Positions 1 through 12,560 of a DNA stretch of 64,000 nucleotides are shown here, in pieces; the first letter of the stretch is position 1, and the number at the start of each line of letters is the position of its first letter. Source of the stretch: Chromobotia macracanthus (Eukaryota; Chordata; Actinopteri; Cypriniformes; Botiidae); contig JAZGTH010000001.1 of NCBI GenBank assembly GCA_036877525.1, positions 6,210,001-6,274,000 of the forward strand. Direction: 5' to 3'. The position numbers and the translations under genes were made by a program. The notes below the pieces were generated by a model, which searched no databases, had not been told where the DNA came from, and was given only the letters and a program-made list of their open reading frames with translations.

Positions 1-1160
1 CAAATTTTGACAAATTTTGAATCAGTGTTTGGATTTTGAATCAGTCACTATATTTCATCCTCATTCCCATGGTTGATGACAGAAACATAAATTTGGAACA
101 AGAACAGTTTTGAGCATTTGGTTTAAAATAGTTGGCAACACTGCATGGAAACCGGAAGAGCTGTTTACACCAGCCATGCCCATTACTGATGGATTCAAGT
201 AGCTTTTTTCAATCATGTCTGCTAAGTTGCAAATAACACCAGCATTGTCAGCCCTGTAACAAGAATGACAAGTGTCTGTGCGATCAGTGTTCTCTGTCTC
301 ATTGATGAGCTTCACTGCCGATTTGACATGCAGAATCGGATGAAAACAGCTGATGATGTACAACTAGAGCAAACAAAACTAAAGCTGATTAACGCCTAAA
401 AACCACCAGACATTGCCAATGGCTGACCGCTGGCTTAGTGTGTCCTGAAGAGAACAGCACATGTGCAGACCCACAGCAGCTAGTTTTAATGGTGATTGCA
501 GGAGTTTTGGTGATAGTAGTTTTGTAGTACAGTACTTTTAACTGTGTTATTATTGTACTCTCTAACCCTGTGGAGACTGACACTGTGTACCACTGTCAGC
601 TGGTGTGCACGTTTTTTTTTTGTTGTAAAATGTGATAGACAAGCTGAGAAACCATGGAAATCAAAGGAAGTAGGTATCAGCTTGTTTCAAATGGTGGCCG
701 ATCATTTGGAGCATTCTTAGAAACTACTTATGAAAAGGATTTGCATCTATCTTTGACCTTAATGCATATAAGATGCCCTGGTTGGAAACCACTGCCTTAA
801 GCTATACATGGCATACTAGACACAAGACAGCTTTTCCTACCCATTGCACTTTCTTCTCTAGTTAAGAATTCATTGATCCCAGTACTAGTATCTATTTCAA
901 TGCAATACTGTGCTCATATTCTAGTAGTGGTGGTACTTCAAATGTCACATTTGTAGCCATGTGCACTTCAAGTTTTTTTTGCATATATACATATGGTGTT
1001 GGTGCTAAGCATTGCATTGAGTGCAACTTAAGTAGGTGTAAACTTATTTTCCATTATTTTATCCCTAGTGATTTGATCATCAGGATCAATGCAATGCCTA
1101 TATGTTATTATACAAATTATTAACACTGATTATGATATTGGCTCTTGCTGTTTATTACAG
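1..1160 (+). other. tex2 intron sequence (5' part outside window)
   Basis: AT-rich DNA upstream of the first recognised exon. I see no exon, RNA gene or assignable repeat in it. The short antisense open frames at 61-363 and 389-583 have no recognisable content. Confidence 0.6.
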
Positions 1161-1260
1161 CTGCCATACTTCATGAATGAACTGAAGCTAACTGAGCTAG
1201 ACATGGGGCACTGCACTCCCAGAATCCTTAAGGCCTCTCAGCCATCAGTGGATTATCAAG
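1161..1260 (+). CDS. tex2: tex2 coding exon (first in window)
   Basis: The acceptor is a pyrimidine tract ending ATTACAG at 1160; the donor is GTAACA at 1261. It encodes 'LPYFMNELKLTELDMG' through 'VDYQ' and ends in phase 1. 'LDMGHCTPRIL' is the SMP-type start in which a beta-strand precedes a G-x-x-x-P motif. Confidence 0.92.
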
Positions 1261-4200
1261 GTAACACATTTATGAACAGTATAGTCCAATATAGTAAACA
1301 GTGTGGATCCACTCCACAGAGACTCTGTGAAAGATTCTCTCTGTTCCTCATTTATCATTTTTTTGCTTTCTGGTATAAGACAGAGAATGTGAACAGTTTG
1401 TAAGGGTTTGTACTCTTCATATACATACAAATCATATAAAAATAATCCCTGATAACTGTATACAGCCGTAGATAGCTTGCATTTAACTAGCAGTATAAAC
1501 ATATTCATCTTTTCTGCAATACAATAGATACAAGTATGTATCATACATCATGGATTTTTCTTTTGTTTCTTCTCAAGGTCTGTGGTTTGATCTGGAGATC
1601 TCTTACAATGGCTCTTTCCTCATGACCCTGGAGACTAAGATGAATCTGGTCAGACTGGGGAAGGAGAGTGAGGGTTATGGAGAGATTGGCAAGGAAGGGT
1701 GAGACAAGCATGACGTGTTATCACACTTTTGTAATGCTAGCTGCCTGTCTGTGGGCTTTAATGAAGCCTTTATCACTCTAAGGCCTAATTTACACATCAA
1801 GCACTGTGAGTGTAACATCAGGCTTGTGTTGTATTTTTATACTGATAGCATTTCTGCTGTGTAACAAAGGTGTTGAACTATACAGAAAATTTGTTACTAT
1901 TTTAAATATTTACAAGAATGTGCCATTGAAATGATTGCAAATTTGATGCCTGCTAAATTAATTTACATGAGAAAAAAGACAATGTTTACATCCTTTTAAA
2001 TTTGTGCATTTTATATATATGGATATTTTTGTTCAAAGCAATTTGTGCATTTAAAGTATACATTTAAATACTGCAGTATGTGTGTTTCCCCGGAATTTAA
2101 TCCATGACTTTGGCGTTGCGGTACAAAATCACCCAAATACACTGCTTAAATCTTCTAAATTCTGGATTTACTATTTAGACTGTGTATGTCTGTGTAAATT
2201 TGCATTAAGGCCAACAGATGTAGTCTTACAAACATTGGGTATGTTATTGTACATTGCTTCATAAAAGCCTTTATATTGCAGGTTTTTGTTGATAATTACA
2301 AAAGGGTTATTGCACTTCGTTTTTACATTTTCTGCTGAGATCAACATGCGAAAACAGTTAGGTCTGACCTGAAAGTGTCACAATGATCACACTTGCTGTG
2401 TTACTGCTGTACCCTGTTAATAGGCGTGCTGAAATGCATATACGTTGCTCAACATGCAAAAGATGCAGGATATGTGAAACAGGCCATAGCCTGACTTTTA
2501 CCACAGACAAACAAAACTGTCATTGCTAACTAATTTGATTTAAATGCACAATCATCAATCTTATTAAAATTCCTTCCAAAGACAGTGCATACATGGCATA
2601 ACTTCTGTTCATCTCTTAATGTGTTACTGTATTCTAACAATCTCTGCATTCTAATTTTTATTTTTACTCATTTACTTTTCCTCTGTGTCCTCTGTCTGCT
2701 GTCTTGTGGTGAGTTGTCATTTTCTCATTATTTCTCAGTTTGCTAAGCTGAGAGATCCTGTGCTCCTTTATTTGCACTTATTTCATCAATATGTATACCT
2801 CAGATCTGCCCGTGCTTGCTTTCTGCTGCAAACATTACCTACAAAAACCATAGATAGATTTGTCAATGTTACAAAACAATGAAATATTGAAAATATTTGT
2901 TACCTACAGTCACTACAGTATGTAAAACTGTAAAAAACTGAAAAAAACCTGTCTCTTTCAGTTTTAGGCCACGTACATACTGCCTGGCCGACAGTGATGA
3001 AGAGTCATCCAGTGCAGGTTCTTCTGATGAGGAGGAAATTACTGAAAATGACGCAGATAAAAGCATCCCATTAGGGGCAGAGGGGTAAGCCCTTTTTTTG
3101 TTTCAGAATATGCGTCTATTTTACATAGAGTGTGATTCTGTAACACCTGTTGTAAGAAATGCAATATGATGTTGTTTATCAGAGACAGGGTATCATTATG
3201 TCACTTTGTAACGAAGGGGGGGGTCTGGCAACACGTTAGGATCCATGTGCAGAGTTTAAATCTCAGAACTCACAGCTCAGAACACACAAAACCGATGCCA
3301 GTGAGGTCTGGGTTCAAAGTTTCCGCTACACACCAAGCTTAAGCTTGATACCTGATGGCCAGTAGTAGGCCAAAAGTAGCATGTCTGTTCTGCACCTGCA
3401 TGAGAGGAAATAACTGTATTTGTTAATCTAAACCGGAGGAGCAAAACAAAGCAGCACTTGCCAGTCTCACACAAATCTTGTTTCAGACAGCCATTATCTT
3501 TTTAAAATATTATCATATTAGAAGGGGAAATGAGAAACAAATGAGAAGACCCTTCTGTGTGTTCCCCTTCATTGTTTGCTGTTTTTTGTCTTGTGCACTG
3601 GTTTGCTAAGCCAAACAGCCAGTCAGTATAATCCAACCCACCAATGAGGTATGGCACAAAAAAGCTGACAGGGATCATAACACACTGAAAAACTAAGTCA
3701 GCTTAAGATCAAAAATTGCCTGACAGCCAACCATCAGCTTGGTGTGTTCTGGGCTTGGAGAAACAAGCTTGAATAAACTGGCAAAGATAAAAATTAGAAG
3801 GCAGGCAAACATGCAAATCAGAGGGAAATGGTGGAATGGTAAACCATTTATATTGGTGGTGATGAGGGTAATCAGGTGTTAGAGTCCCGAGACATTAGTA
3901 CCCCAACAATGGTGCCATCGTGTGGTTGGAGGGGGAGCGGCAGGTGTTGCAATAACACTTGTTCTCTTTCCTCACAGGAAATCTCACAAAACTGAGAAGA
4001 AATTGATTGTCTGACTTAAATGTTTAAAATTATAAAGGAAAAGACATGTATTGTTCATCAAGACAATATCTGTTTTAGAATTAATAATTTTGTATTGTAA
4101 GTTTGACTCTTGATGGCAGAGAACATTTTTTTTTGAGAAATTTGGCCAATAATTTACCCCAAATAAACAGTAGTCTGTTCATATTTTAACACTGAGTAAC

Positions 4201-5128
4201 AATGTAGTCTATAGTTATATGCATTTGAAATCATGTTTATTATTAGGTTTATATAAATCTGTCTTAAGTCTAAGACTGTGGCATTAATGCTCATCAATCT
4301 CACAGGTACACAGGGGGCCACAAGCCAAGCAAGATAATGCGCTTTGTTGACAAAATTGCCAAGAACAAGTATTTCCAAAAAGCCACAGAAACCGAATTCG
4401 TCAAGAAGAAGTTTGAAGAAGTAGCCAACACTCCACTGTTGTTGACAGTAGAGGTCCAGGAATGCAGAGGGACTTTGGCTGTTAACATACCCCCTCCACC
4501 CACTGATAGGTTATGGTATGTTCCTAACACACTAGTAGAAAATATCAACAATAGACATTGATAGATTGTTGCTTTATGTCAGTTACTGTTAACTTAATTA
4601 TGCCCTCAACATGTAAATGTCAATTTAGATTTAAATGCATTTATTAAAAGGATTGGCTACATGCTTTTGGCTACATGTGACTTTCTTAGGTACGGCTTCC
4701 GTAGTCCACCACACCTGGAGCTAAGGGCTCGACCTAAGCTGGGAGAAAGAGAGGTCACACTTGCTCCCGTGACTGATTGGATAGAAAAAAAACTGAATAA
4801 GGAGTTTCAGGTATGTAATTAGTTTATGGCTTGTAATTCATACAAAATTAACTATAAATGTAAAGTGTTTTTATTTAAAGGGATTCTGTGCTTTTCTCCA
4901 GACCTAATATCTAACATCCTGTAGATTGCTATTGTATGATTATTTATTTAATAGTGATGGGTCTCAGTTTAGTTTCTATCTTGACAGAAACTCCTTGTAA
5001 TGCCTAATATGGATGATGTTTGGCTCAACATCATGCATTCTGCAATGGATCCTCGGTCCAACACATCAGATGCAAACAGTGATCAGAACACATCTGAGAA
5101 TGAAATTATTGGGTCTGAAGATGCCTAA
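1161..5128 (+). CDS. tex2: tex2, 3' part: six C-terminal coding exons (SMP-domain lipid transfer protein)
   Basis: Six exons with GT-AG borders (1161-1260, 1578-1698, 2962-3084, 4306-4515, 4690-4810, 4988-5128) join in phase to 816 coding bases, giving 271 C-terminal residues and a TAA stop. I recognise vertebrate testis-expressed protein 2 (TEX2) from several blocks: 'GLWFDLEISYNGSF', an acidic 'YCLADSDEESSSAGSSDEE' linker, 'RFVDKIAKNKYFQKATETEF', 'LLLTVEVQECRGTLAVNIPP', 'LGEREVTLAPVTDWIEKKL', and the tail 'MPNMDDVW...HSAMDPRS'. TEX2 is an ER membrane protein with an SMP lipid-transfer domain acting at membrane contact sites; these exons carry most of that domain. The N-terminal region, including the membrane segments, lies upstream of the window. 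Reading frame is intact. The product name rests on recall of the family; the exon structure is read directly. Confidence 0.93.
1578..1698 (+). CDS. tex2: tex2 coding exon (SMP core)
   Basis: The acceptor reads TTCTCAAG; the donor is GTGAGA at 1699. It encodes 'GLWFDLEISYNGSFLMTLET' and following residues, and ends in phase 2. Confidence 0.93.
2962..3084 (+). CDS. tex2: tex2 coding exon (acidic linker)
   Basis: The acceptor is TCTTTCAG; the donor is GTAAGC at 3085. It encodes an acidic, serine-rich stretch (DSDEESSSAGSSDEEE), a presumed disordered loop inside the SMP region. It enters and leaves in phase 2. Confidence 0.92.
4306..4515 (+). CDS. tex2: tex2 coding exon (SMP core)
   Basis: The acceptor is AATCTCACAG; the donor is GTATGT at 4516. 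It encodes 70 residues including 'IMRFVDKIAKNKYFQKATE' and 'QECRGTLAVNIPPPPTDRL', the best conserved TEX2 stretch. It ends in phase 2 and splits a tryptophan codon. Confidence 0.95.
4690..4810 (+). CDS. tex2: tex2 coding exon (SMP core)
   Basis: The acceptor is TTTCTTAG; the donor is GTATGT at 4811. It encodes 'GFRSPPHLELRARPKLGERE' and 'VTDWIEKKLNKEFQ', and ends in phase 0. Confidence 0.95.
4988..5128 (+). CDS. tex2: tex2 last coding exon with stop
   Basis: The acceptor is CTTGACAG. The exon encodes 46 residues beginning 'KLLVMPNMDDVW' and stops at TAA 5126-5128. The last roughly 25 residues are Ser/Asn/Glu-rich and look unlike the more conserved core. Confidence 0.94.
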   Translation, partial: KLLVMPNMDDVWLNIMHSAMDPRSNTSDANSDQNTSENEIIGSEDA

Positions 5129-5535
5129 TATCCTTATTGGTCAAAGCAGAGATGATATAAAATATAAAGTTTGCAGGAGTGTGGGGCAGCAGTTACTCTC
5201 CAAATTATGGAGGGATCAGTGTCCCAGGACCACAATCAAAAGGGGGGGTCTTCTTAATGCAGCCATCATTTTTTGCAATGTGCACATATGAGAATGCAAC
5301 GAAGGATACACTAATTGCTATTTTCTGCTTCTCAATTTATCTATAAGCCAAAATGTGAAGGATTATTCCTTTATTATGTCTACTGTATGTGTATGGGTAA
5401 TGTCGTTTGTGTTGTGTCAGGTAAACACTTGATACTAGAAAGAGGACAACGGTTAGAAGGGGTGAACTAATTTTTACCAGTGGACCAAAATGTGATTGTA
5501 GGAAAATAAAGCACATGTTCATATAAGATAAAATA
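5129..5535 (+). other. tex2: probable proximal tex2 3' UTR
   Basis: The sequence follows the TAA without splice signals. A canonical AATAAA lies at 5505-5510, followed by a GT-rich patch ('ggggtgtggtaat') about 30 bases on, which would suit cleavage near 5525-5535. A second AATAAA at 5616-5621 is an alternative. Transcript ends cannot be fixed from sequence alone. Confidence 0.4.
5505..5510 (+). promoter_or_regulatory. tex2: candidate tex2 polyadenylation signal AATAAA
   Basis: This is the first canonical hexamer after the stop, about 380 bases downstream, with a G/T-rich element beyond it. Fish 3' UTRs can be longer and several further A-rich hexamers exist. Confidence 0.35.
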
Positions 5536-8500
5536 GGGGTGTGGTAATAGAATATTAAGGCGGTACCCTTTAAATTAAAAAAAACTGCCTTAAGCTGCTG
5601 GGTCCAGTTTTTGACAATAAAATAATTTATTACCATTTGTAATGTATGTACCTAAAGTACTTTGTTTTTAAGAATTAAGATGAGTCTACAAATTGAGCAA
5701 GATTGTGAGAACTATAATAATGTGTGAAGTGAAAAGTGGAGTGTAGGGGAATTTGTGTAATTATGCCATATAGCATTGTCTATATCCTAACACTGTATCA
5801 GTATAACATATCAGCATAAAATGCTTTACACATGAAGATAGCAGCCATAATGGCACATGTAGCTTCAGTGTGAGATTCTGTAAAGCACGTCTGAGTTTTA
5901 ATGTAAAGTGAGGGTACCCGTTGATTTCCTTTTACATGCTATTTTCTGATCCAGAAAACCTGTGTATTACGTGTGAATGTTGTTTAGTGTTTATTTTAGA
6001 ACAACATTTACAACAGAAAACTAATCATTTCTGGAGCTGCCCTGCTGAATATACTTCTGAAAGACAAACAAGAAATTTAATTTTGCATATAGGTTTCAAT
6101 CGATGGAGTATGTAAAAGATGGGCCGTGATCTGTGGAACAAAATATGCAAATGAAGATAAATTCCATGTTTCAAGTAAAAACTTTTTTACAGCAAAGTGC
6201 TCTAATCTAATCTGACATATAATATCTAACAAATATAAATATCAAGATATTACATTTGTTTTGCAAATCTTATTTTGAGTGTCATCACCATAAGTAATGT
6301 GCAATATTATTCAGCAGCTGTCATTGTTGTATGTGTTTATTGTAGAACGCAACAACAAACCTCCATTACATAATTTAGCCTGTGTACTCCAATTTGTGTT
6401 TCCCCAAAACCTGATGGAAGGCAGCAAGTTCGAGAGGATAAAGTTAGTTGCACTGCTCTGAGCTACTCTGTTTCCATGGCAGTGTGTCACCATAGTCACC
6501 TTTGCCACAAAACAAATAATTTTACCACACTGCAGTTTTATGTAGGTGTATGTATAACTGGGTAACATTATTTTCTTTAAAAAAAGTAAAAATAATAATA
6601 TAAAGACAGTATACAGAGAGCCTAATACTTTATGATGAATGTATAATATTTTATATAATGTGTGGCTGTTTTCTGTCTTGCCAATTGCCCGTTAATATAA
6701 AGAGATTGTGAAATATGCACATACTCAGATTTGTATTTCTTTTTATTGCAGATGAAGTTAAATGTGTTCTCATTTGTGAAGGGTGTTAAGCAAATTATGA
6801 TTGTACATGTATTTTGCCTATTCTGATCCTTATTGAAGCAGTAATCAAAGGTTTCATAGAGCTGTAAGTACTATGACCAAATGATAAGATTTTTCTTGTT
6901 GTTTTTGTTCCACCTCAAAATGTGGTGATCGCTGACGTAAGTAGCATAAAGCAAACGTAATTTTCTGGCTTGATGTGAATGCAGTGAATAACTATGTTGA
7001 ACATCTCTGATGATCCCCACCTCCAAGTGTTGCTCTTTAGAGGTTAGAGGTGGAGTTTGTTATAGTATTAACTACACTACACATACTGGCCTTTTGATTT
7101 GTTTACAGGGAATCAAATGTATTGCCTTCTAAACTAAAATTTATAGCACTGCTCGGTCATGTTGTGTTGTATGTTGCTTTTGTAATGATTTTGTCAAATT
7201 TTGCCTTCATTTATGTGGTGGTTGGACATCTAATGTACTTTCTGTGCTGGTGCTGAGATTAAACAACAAAGAGCTACTAATAGTCATCTACAGTAATTAT
7301 ACAATTCTTAGATGACTGCAAAGCCATGATCATTTGAGTAGGTTTAGAATTTGTCTTGAATAGAGTGATTACATCATGCACAACTGAGCTTCTTCCTCAG
7401 TGAGTGAAAGTAACTTTTTTTTTCTAGTTTGTTTTCTTTCTGCCTGAATTGTACGCTGTATTAACCTGATTCCAAAGTGTTGCGATTGCAACGTTTTTGT
7501 AGACTTCTTGTAGTGCATTTTCATTAAATGTTTAATTTAGCCATTGGTTTAAATTTGTGGATTGAACGTGATCCTGTCTGCTTTGTAATTCTTTCTAAAT
7601 GATTGAAATACAAACATATCTTCTTGTTCATGAATGTTTTTGATATTCTCTGAATACAATATGCTGCATGACATTTCTGTCACTGTAAACTTAATTGGTA
7701 ACAGAGTTCTAATGTGTTAAAAAAGTGTACTCTTTAAACCCACAGCTTACAAACAATCCTAACTAAAATGCTTTTAAAATTAAATCTTGATATTTACTTA
7801 AGCATTTGAGAGAATTTTACAGATCTCAGGTAATCTAAAGTTAAATTATTGATTGTTAAACTGGACAAAATGAAGTCCAGTTTAACAATCACTAAAAAAC
7901 AATTTTAGTGTTGGTTGTTCAAAATGAACAACAAATTCACAACTGATCATCAACTGGTGAGTTTTTTATGATATTAAATTCATATAATGCGCATATAAGC
8001 GCTGACACACTTTGCTTATGTGCAATTGTGTCAAAGTGAGTCCCTAATGACCTCCGTAAATCTATTACTGGGATTTTTTTTTTTTATTTGTATCTTGTAA
8101 AAATAGATAGACACAAATAATAGAAATCGTACATAAAACACTGGTGAGCCAAAACATGAACAACTGTCTAATATGCTGTACCTGGTCAATACTGTTTATG
8201 TAGACAGCATGTCCAGTGTCAGGGTTTCCCAGAACAGTATTGCCCGAAGCATCACACTTGCTCCACTGGCTTGTTGTGCCACATTGCATCTTGGTGCCAT
8301 CACTTCCCTAGGTAAACAGTGTACACATAGCTATGACATCACAAAATTCAGCCCAATGTCTGGATTTCTTTGCCATTTTTTTTTTTTGCAAACCACACGA
8401 ATATCAAACCTCTCCTTAGTAAGCTGGCTGATTTGACCCCTTAGTCATGACCCCTTTTGTCCAGAAAATGAAGTATGCAAGAGAGTAGTAGTTATGCTTT

Positions 8501-9200
8501 ACTTCACAAGCACCACAAATAAGCTTTTTAAGCCAACATTATTAGTGTCAACAGTAGTGTGTTTAATTGGATCGCAAAGTAATTGTAGCTGAGGTGAGTT
8601 ACTAACTATATTCTTAATATTTTTTTGCAATATTTTTTTTGTTTTTGTTAGCCTATTTATTTTATGAAGCAGAGGCATGATTTTGGCACTCTGTTGTCTT
8701 TAATGTGAAAGTTTAATGCTTGTGGTTTTACGATTTTAATACAATTAAGTTAATTTTACCATGTACTCAAATAATCTTAAAAATTGAACTGCCATATGTT
8801 AAGCACAATACTATAATAATAGCCTGTCTCTTCATTTTGACATTGTTATGCAAATTTGGCATTTTCGCTAGTTCTACAAGCCTACACCAGATCAGTCAAT
8901 TTTTCAGTCAATCAGTATTAGATTCTGTCATGTACTGTATTGCATATAAAGTGATTTAATGGACACTGATCTTAATGTAAACATAATATACACAAATTAT
9001 ATCCTGAATAGTAAATATAGGCATAAATATGTTGTCATTTGTCTGTTTATGGCTGAAATGACCTCAAAATTTTCAGTTTGACCAACTGGACTCTTTTTCA
9101 AATGCCTCTCTGATTTGATTGTGGTAACCACATACTTGATTCAGATTTTGGATATTCATAATATACTGTTAAATACTATGACCATAACAATACTATAGTT
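5536..9200. other. AT-rich non-coding stretch, tex2 distal UTR or intergenic
   Basis: No exon, tRNA-like or transposase-like sequence seen. The only clear structure is the hairpin series at 7851-7932. The part near 8.33 kb carries a short word ('agctatgacatcacaaaat') that recurs near 56.72 kb, so at least part of this stretch is dispersed repeat. Confidence 0.5.
7851..7890. repeat. perfect inverted repeat, 16-bp arms, 8-nt spacer
   Basis: Arms 7851-7866 and 7875-7890 are exact reverse complements (left arm gattgttaaactggac). Two smaller hairpins follow at once: CACTAAA/TTTAGTG around 7890-7910 and TTGTTC/GAACAA around 7916-7932. The three lie head to tail in about 82 bases. Confidence 0.9.
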
Positions 9201-9204
9201 CTTA

Positions 9205-9385
9205 TGTTTTAGGGCAGGGGTTTGTGAGATGCATGCCTCTCCAGGGGGGTGCCAGGGGAGCTGTACATAGGGGATAAAAATAGTCTTGGTGCAGTACAGA
9301 AACAATTAAAGGTCATGTTTGTTTACACAGCAGAAGAATGCGTTGTCATTCTTGTATTTTAGTCCTTCATATAGTTATATATGGG
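9205..9385. repeat. dispersed repeat, paralogue of 33150-33290
   Basis: This copy and the one at 33.15-33.29 kb share, in the same order, a 'ggggttt' start, a block like 'tgtt.acacagcag.agaat', then 'tttagtcct' and a 'gggag/gggggtt' end. They are diverged copies of one repeat. Family not recognised. Confidence 0.45.
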
Positions 9386-11513
9386 AGTGTGACAACTGCA
9401 TATAACTAAACGAACTGTATTTTTGAAGTTCAAAACTGCATTTTAGGCAAACGACATTAAAGAATTACTTTATGCAACCCCAAACAGGTGCCCTATAGTG
9501 CAGTATTGTGTAGTGCAGTGAACAACAGTGCAACATAGCAATGGCAACTCCCCTGTATAAAAGATACAGCTTATTGCATCTGGTTGTTGTGTTTTATAAT
9601 GTGGGGCTTTAGCAATTCACAGGCTGAAACTTGTAAGTAAATGCAGTTCTCAGTTTGAAACACTGACAGTGGTGGAAATATTGCAGTTGCTTATTGCTCT
9701 ATAAAGTAGGGATGTAGACATTAATTAATATTAGAGATGTTTACGTCTTAGCTTTGTTTACAGTTTCCCCACTTTGTTACAAATCTGATGGTTTTCAATG
9801 GGATGCACAGTGGTATGCCTTTTATATGGAACTAGTATTGTTTTTGGTCCATTGTTTTTAATCATTTTAAGAAGTAATAAATGATGAAAGGTGAGTAAAC
9901 AAATTTCTGATATTTGCCAGTTGGGTGTGTGTTGGGGTGGGTTAGGTGGTTCGTTATTGTGTACAATGACTCAAAAGGGAGGCCCACTATCTTTGAAAAC
10001 CCATTTTAGGATATGCCTTCGACAGATGAGGGTTAGATTGCATGAATTACCATTGCATTCACTGTCAGTCAGGACTGTCATGTAAAAGGACTTCATTAAA
10101 CACCTGTCTTTGTGCAAAGAGAAGCACCCTGTCATAACCCCCACCATCTCAACTGCAACCATCATCATCCCAGCTTGAATGACCTCCACCAACCCAACTC
10201 CAACCACCAACCATGGAGCTGGCATGGAGGTGAAAGAATATCAATCCGTTCACTGTCATCCATTCAAATAATATAAAGCATATAGTCCTCACCTGTGGTG
10301 GTGTAGGAGGAGAAGTGGTTTGGCAAAGATTAAAAGAAGGTCTGCCTTTATCTGCAAAACCTTGCCAATGTAACCAATGTAATAATGCACATTATTTTTA
10401 ACTGTATTATTATTGTATTGTTCATGTTTTTAGAAAATACAGTATCCACAGAGATATCCTCCACTGTTTCACATGGTCTAATTGATGTACCTATTGGCGA
10501 GTAATGCGGAAGACTCTTGTCCTGTCCTTTTCTGAATTTTGTTTTTCTGTATGGCAGAAGGTTTTTAGCATATAAGGACAAAGAATTTTTAAACATGGCC
10601 TTTTAACATGTACTGACATGTGTGACTGGCAACTTTTTTGTTGTGACTTTTAATTGTAATTTCAGCAGTGGCACTAGCTGTAGCCCCGACAATGGCAGCA
10701 GCCCTACACATGGTTCCGACAGTGGCCCTCAGCATTGTCCCAACAACAGTCTTCAGTTACTCAATGACAGCCTTGGGAAAAAGAATATAATTATATCCAA
10801 GACAAATTAGTAAACTAATTGGTACAAATACTATTTGTTTGTCATGTCCCATACTGATATCTCACTAATAGCTGATAATTGCATCTGAATTGCATCGTTA
10901 TGTCCTGGACACAGAATGACCTGGGACTGACAATTATAACAACAGGACACCTTTTTGCCTATTTAAGGACAGTTCTAAAAAGAACCCATACAGCTTACTG
11001 GTTACTACACTAAGCTTACCTGATGAAGTGCAGTTTATCCATGGTGTTCTTTTCCAGAGGAATGCAAATCATGTAATGCATTGGTGTGTGATTCTGCTTT
11101 TGCACTTTGTTTTATAAAGCCTACAGTATATTAGCATGCCCACCATGGTGCTACTTGTATGTACAGACCTGCTTAAAAATGGTTTGTTGTTCATTGGTAT
11201 AATGGTATATTTAAATTAACTTTAAATATACCACCTTATACCATCTAATCTTTGGCAGGCCATCATATATGCTGTAGGTTCTTCAGAATTTGTCTTTGGA
11301 AGAGTCTTTCCCTGTCTAGTCCATATTATAATCACAGGTAAGACTTTTTTTATACAATGCTCAATGTACTTGTTTAGACATTTTTTTTCTTTTAAACCAA
11401 GAAGGCCTTGGTTCTCTGTATACTATTTTAGTGAAGTGCAGAAATTTAATAGCAAAATAGAAAACCAACTGAGGAAAGAAGGGGGGAAAATTAATGTGTA
11501 AGCAGTGCAAACA
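9386..11513. other. intergenic, no gene recognised
   Basis: AT-rich unique-looking DNA. It includes an imperfect long hairpin at 11196-11242. I find no coding or RNA gene. Confidence 0.5.
11196..11242. repeat. inverted repeat, 13-bp perfect inner arms extended by 7 bp
   Basis: Inner arms 11203-11215 and 11221-11233 (TGGTATATTTAAA and its complement) flank a 5-nt loop. After two unpaired bases the pairing continues with GGTATAA/TTATACC. Confidence 0.85.
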
Positions 11514-11573
11514 TACATCACAATCTGGGCTGGGGTCAGGAAATACATCACAATCTGGGCTGGGGTCAGGAAA
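11514..11573 (+). repeat. perfect 30-bp tandem duplication
   Basis: The 30-base unit starting 'tacatcacaatctgggct' occurs at 11514-11543 and again, without a mismatch, at 11544-11573. Confidence 0.95.
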
Positions 11574-11994
11574 TGTTGGATGTCAGAAACATGTTATTGC
11601 TATTAATATTTCTTGCATATCTCTTTATTTTGTCAATTTAAATGGGCTTTATTGACAAATTTCACTAAACTAATTACAATAACAGTAATGTGAATATTAC
11701 TTAGTATTAAGACTGATAATATATTGTGTGTATATCATGTGTGTGCTCTTTATATCCTAACCATTCACTGTCCCTCAGGCCGTGTTGATACATATTGGGC
11801 AGCAGTATATGCACTCCTTCCAATGGGACCATTTTTAATTTTTGAGAGGCTAATAAATATGGAAGAAGAGTAAGATGCTCACTAATGTGCAGGAAACTGC
11901 AATCGTTGACATGGTCAACAGAAACAATGCCAACAAACTCACAGAAATTCAAGACAACATCATATTTGCAAATATTCACAGTGTAAGCATACAG

Positions 11995-12560
11995 TCATGT
12001 TAAAAAATTAAGACACCCTATGAAAGCCTGTGTATTTTTGTAACATTTTTGCAACATTTTGGATATATGGATATTTAATCTCAATTTTAACAATACAGAG
12101 AGATTAAAGTAATATATCTAAGCAATTAAAACTGAAGAGGGGATTTTCTGTAAAATGTAATTCCACAAAATGCAAATTCTAACTGAGGCAAAAGTTAGGA
12201 CACCCTCACATGTATTCCCTCTTAAAATGGCTCAAATCACACACAGGTGTATCACACCAGGTGCACATAATCAACTCAGACATTTAGTTTGGTGTGCTCC
12301 TGACTGTTGTAGTAAGAGTGAGCACCATGGTGAGAGCAAAAGAGCTCTTACCAAGAGGCCTTCAGAAAAAACAATTGTAGCATCCTATCTGGTAAGGGAG
12401 TCTGGTAAGGGATTTAAAAAGATCTCAAAAGATTTTGTAATCAGCCATTCCACTGTCCGGAAGATCATCTACAAGTGGAGGGCTTCCAAAACAACTGCCA
12501 ACATGCCCAGGTCTGGTCACCCCAGCAAGTTGGAGACTGAAGGCAGGCAAACCCTGGCAG
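11995..12560 (+). mobile_element. Tc1-like transposon relic, 5' half with HTH region
   Basis: The open frame 12170-12637 contains a Tc1-type DNA-binding segment: 'PSEKTIVASYLVRESGKGFK' followed by 'VISHSTVRKIIYKWRASKTT' and 'NMPRSGHPSKL'. The last part is the usual Tc1 GRPR-like linker in altered form. The upstream non-coding part ('ttaaaaaattaagacaccct', then 'aaaatggctcaaatcacaca') looks like a Tc1 leader. No matching right terminal inverted repeat is found. The frame then runs into a different transposase (next entry), so this is a truncated copy. Confidence 0.7.

Noticed and set aside
1089..1403. 104-codon open frame from ATG 1089
   Set aside because: Only its middle (1161-1260) is a tex2 exon; the rest is intron read through without splice logic.
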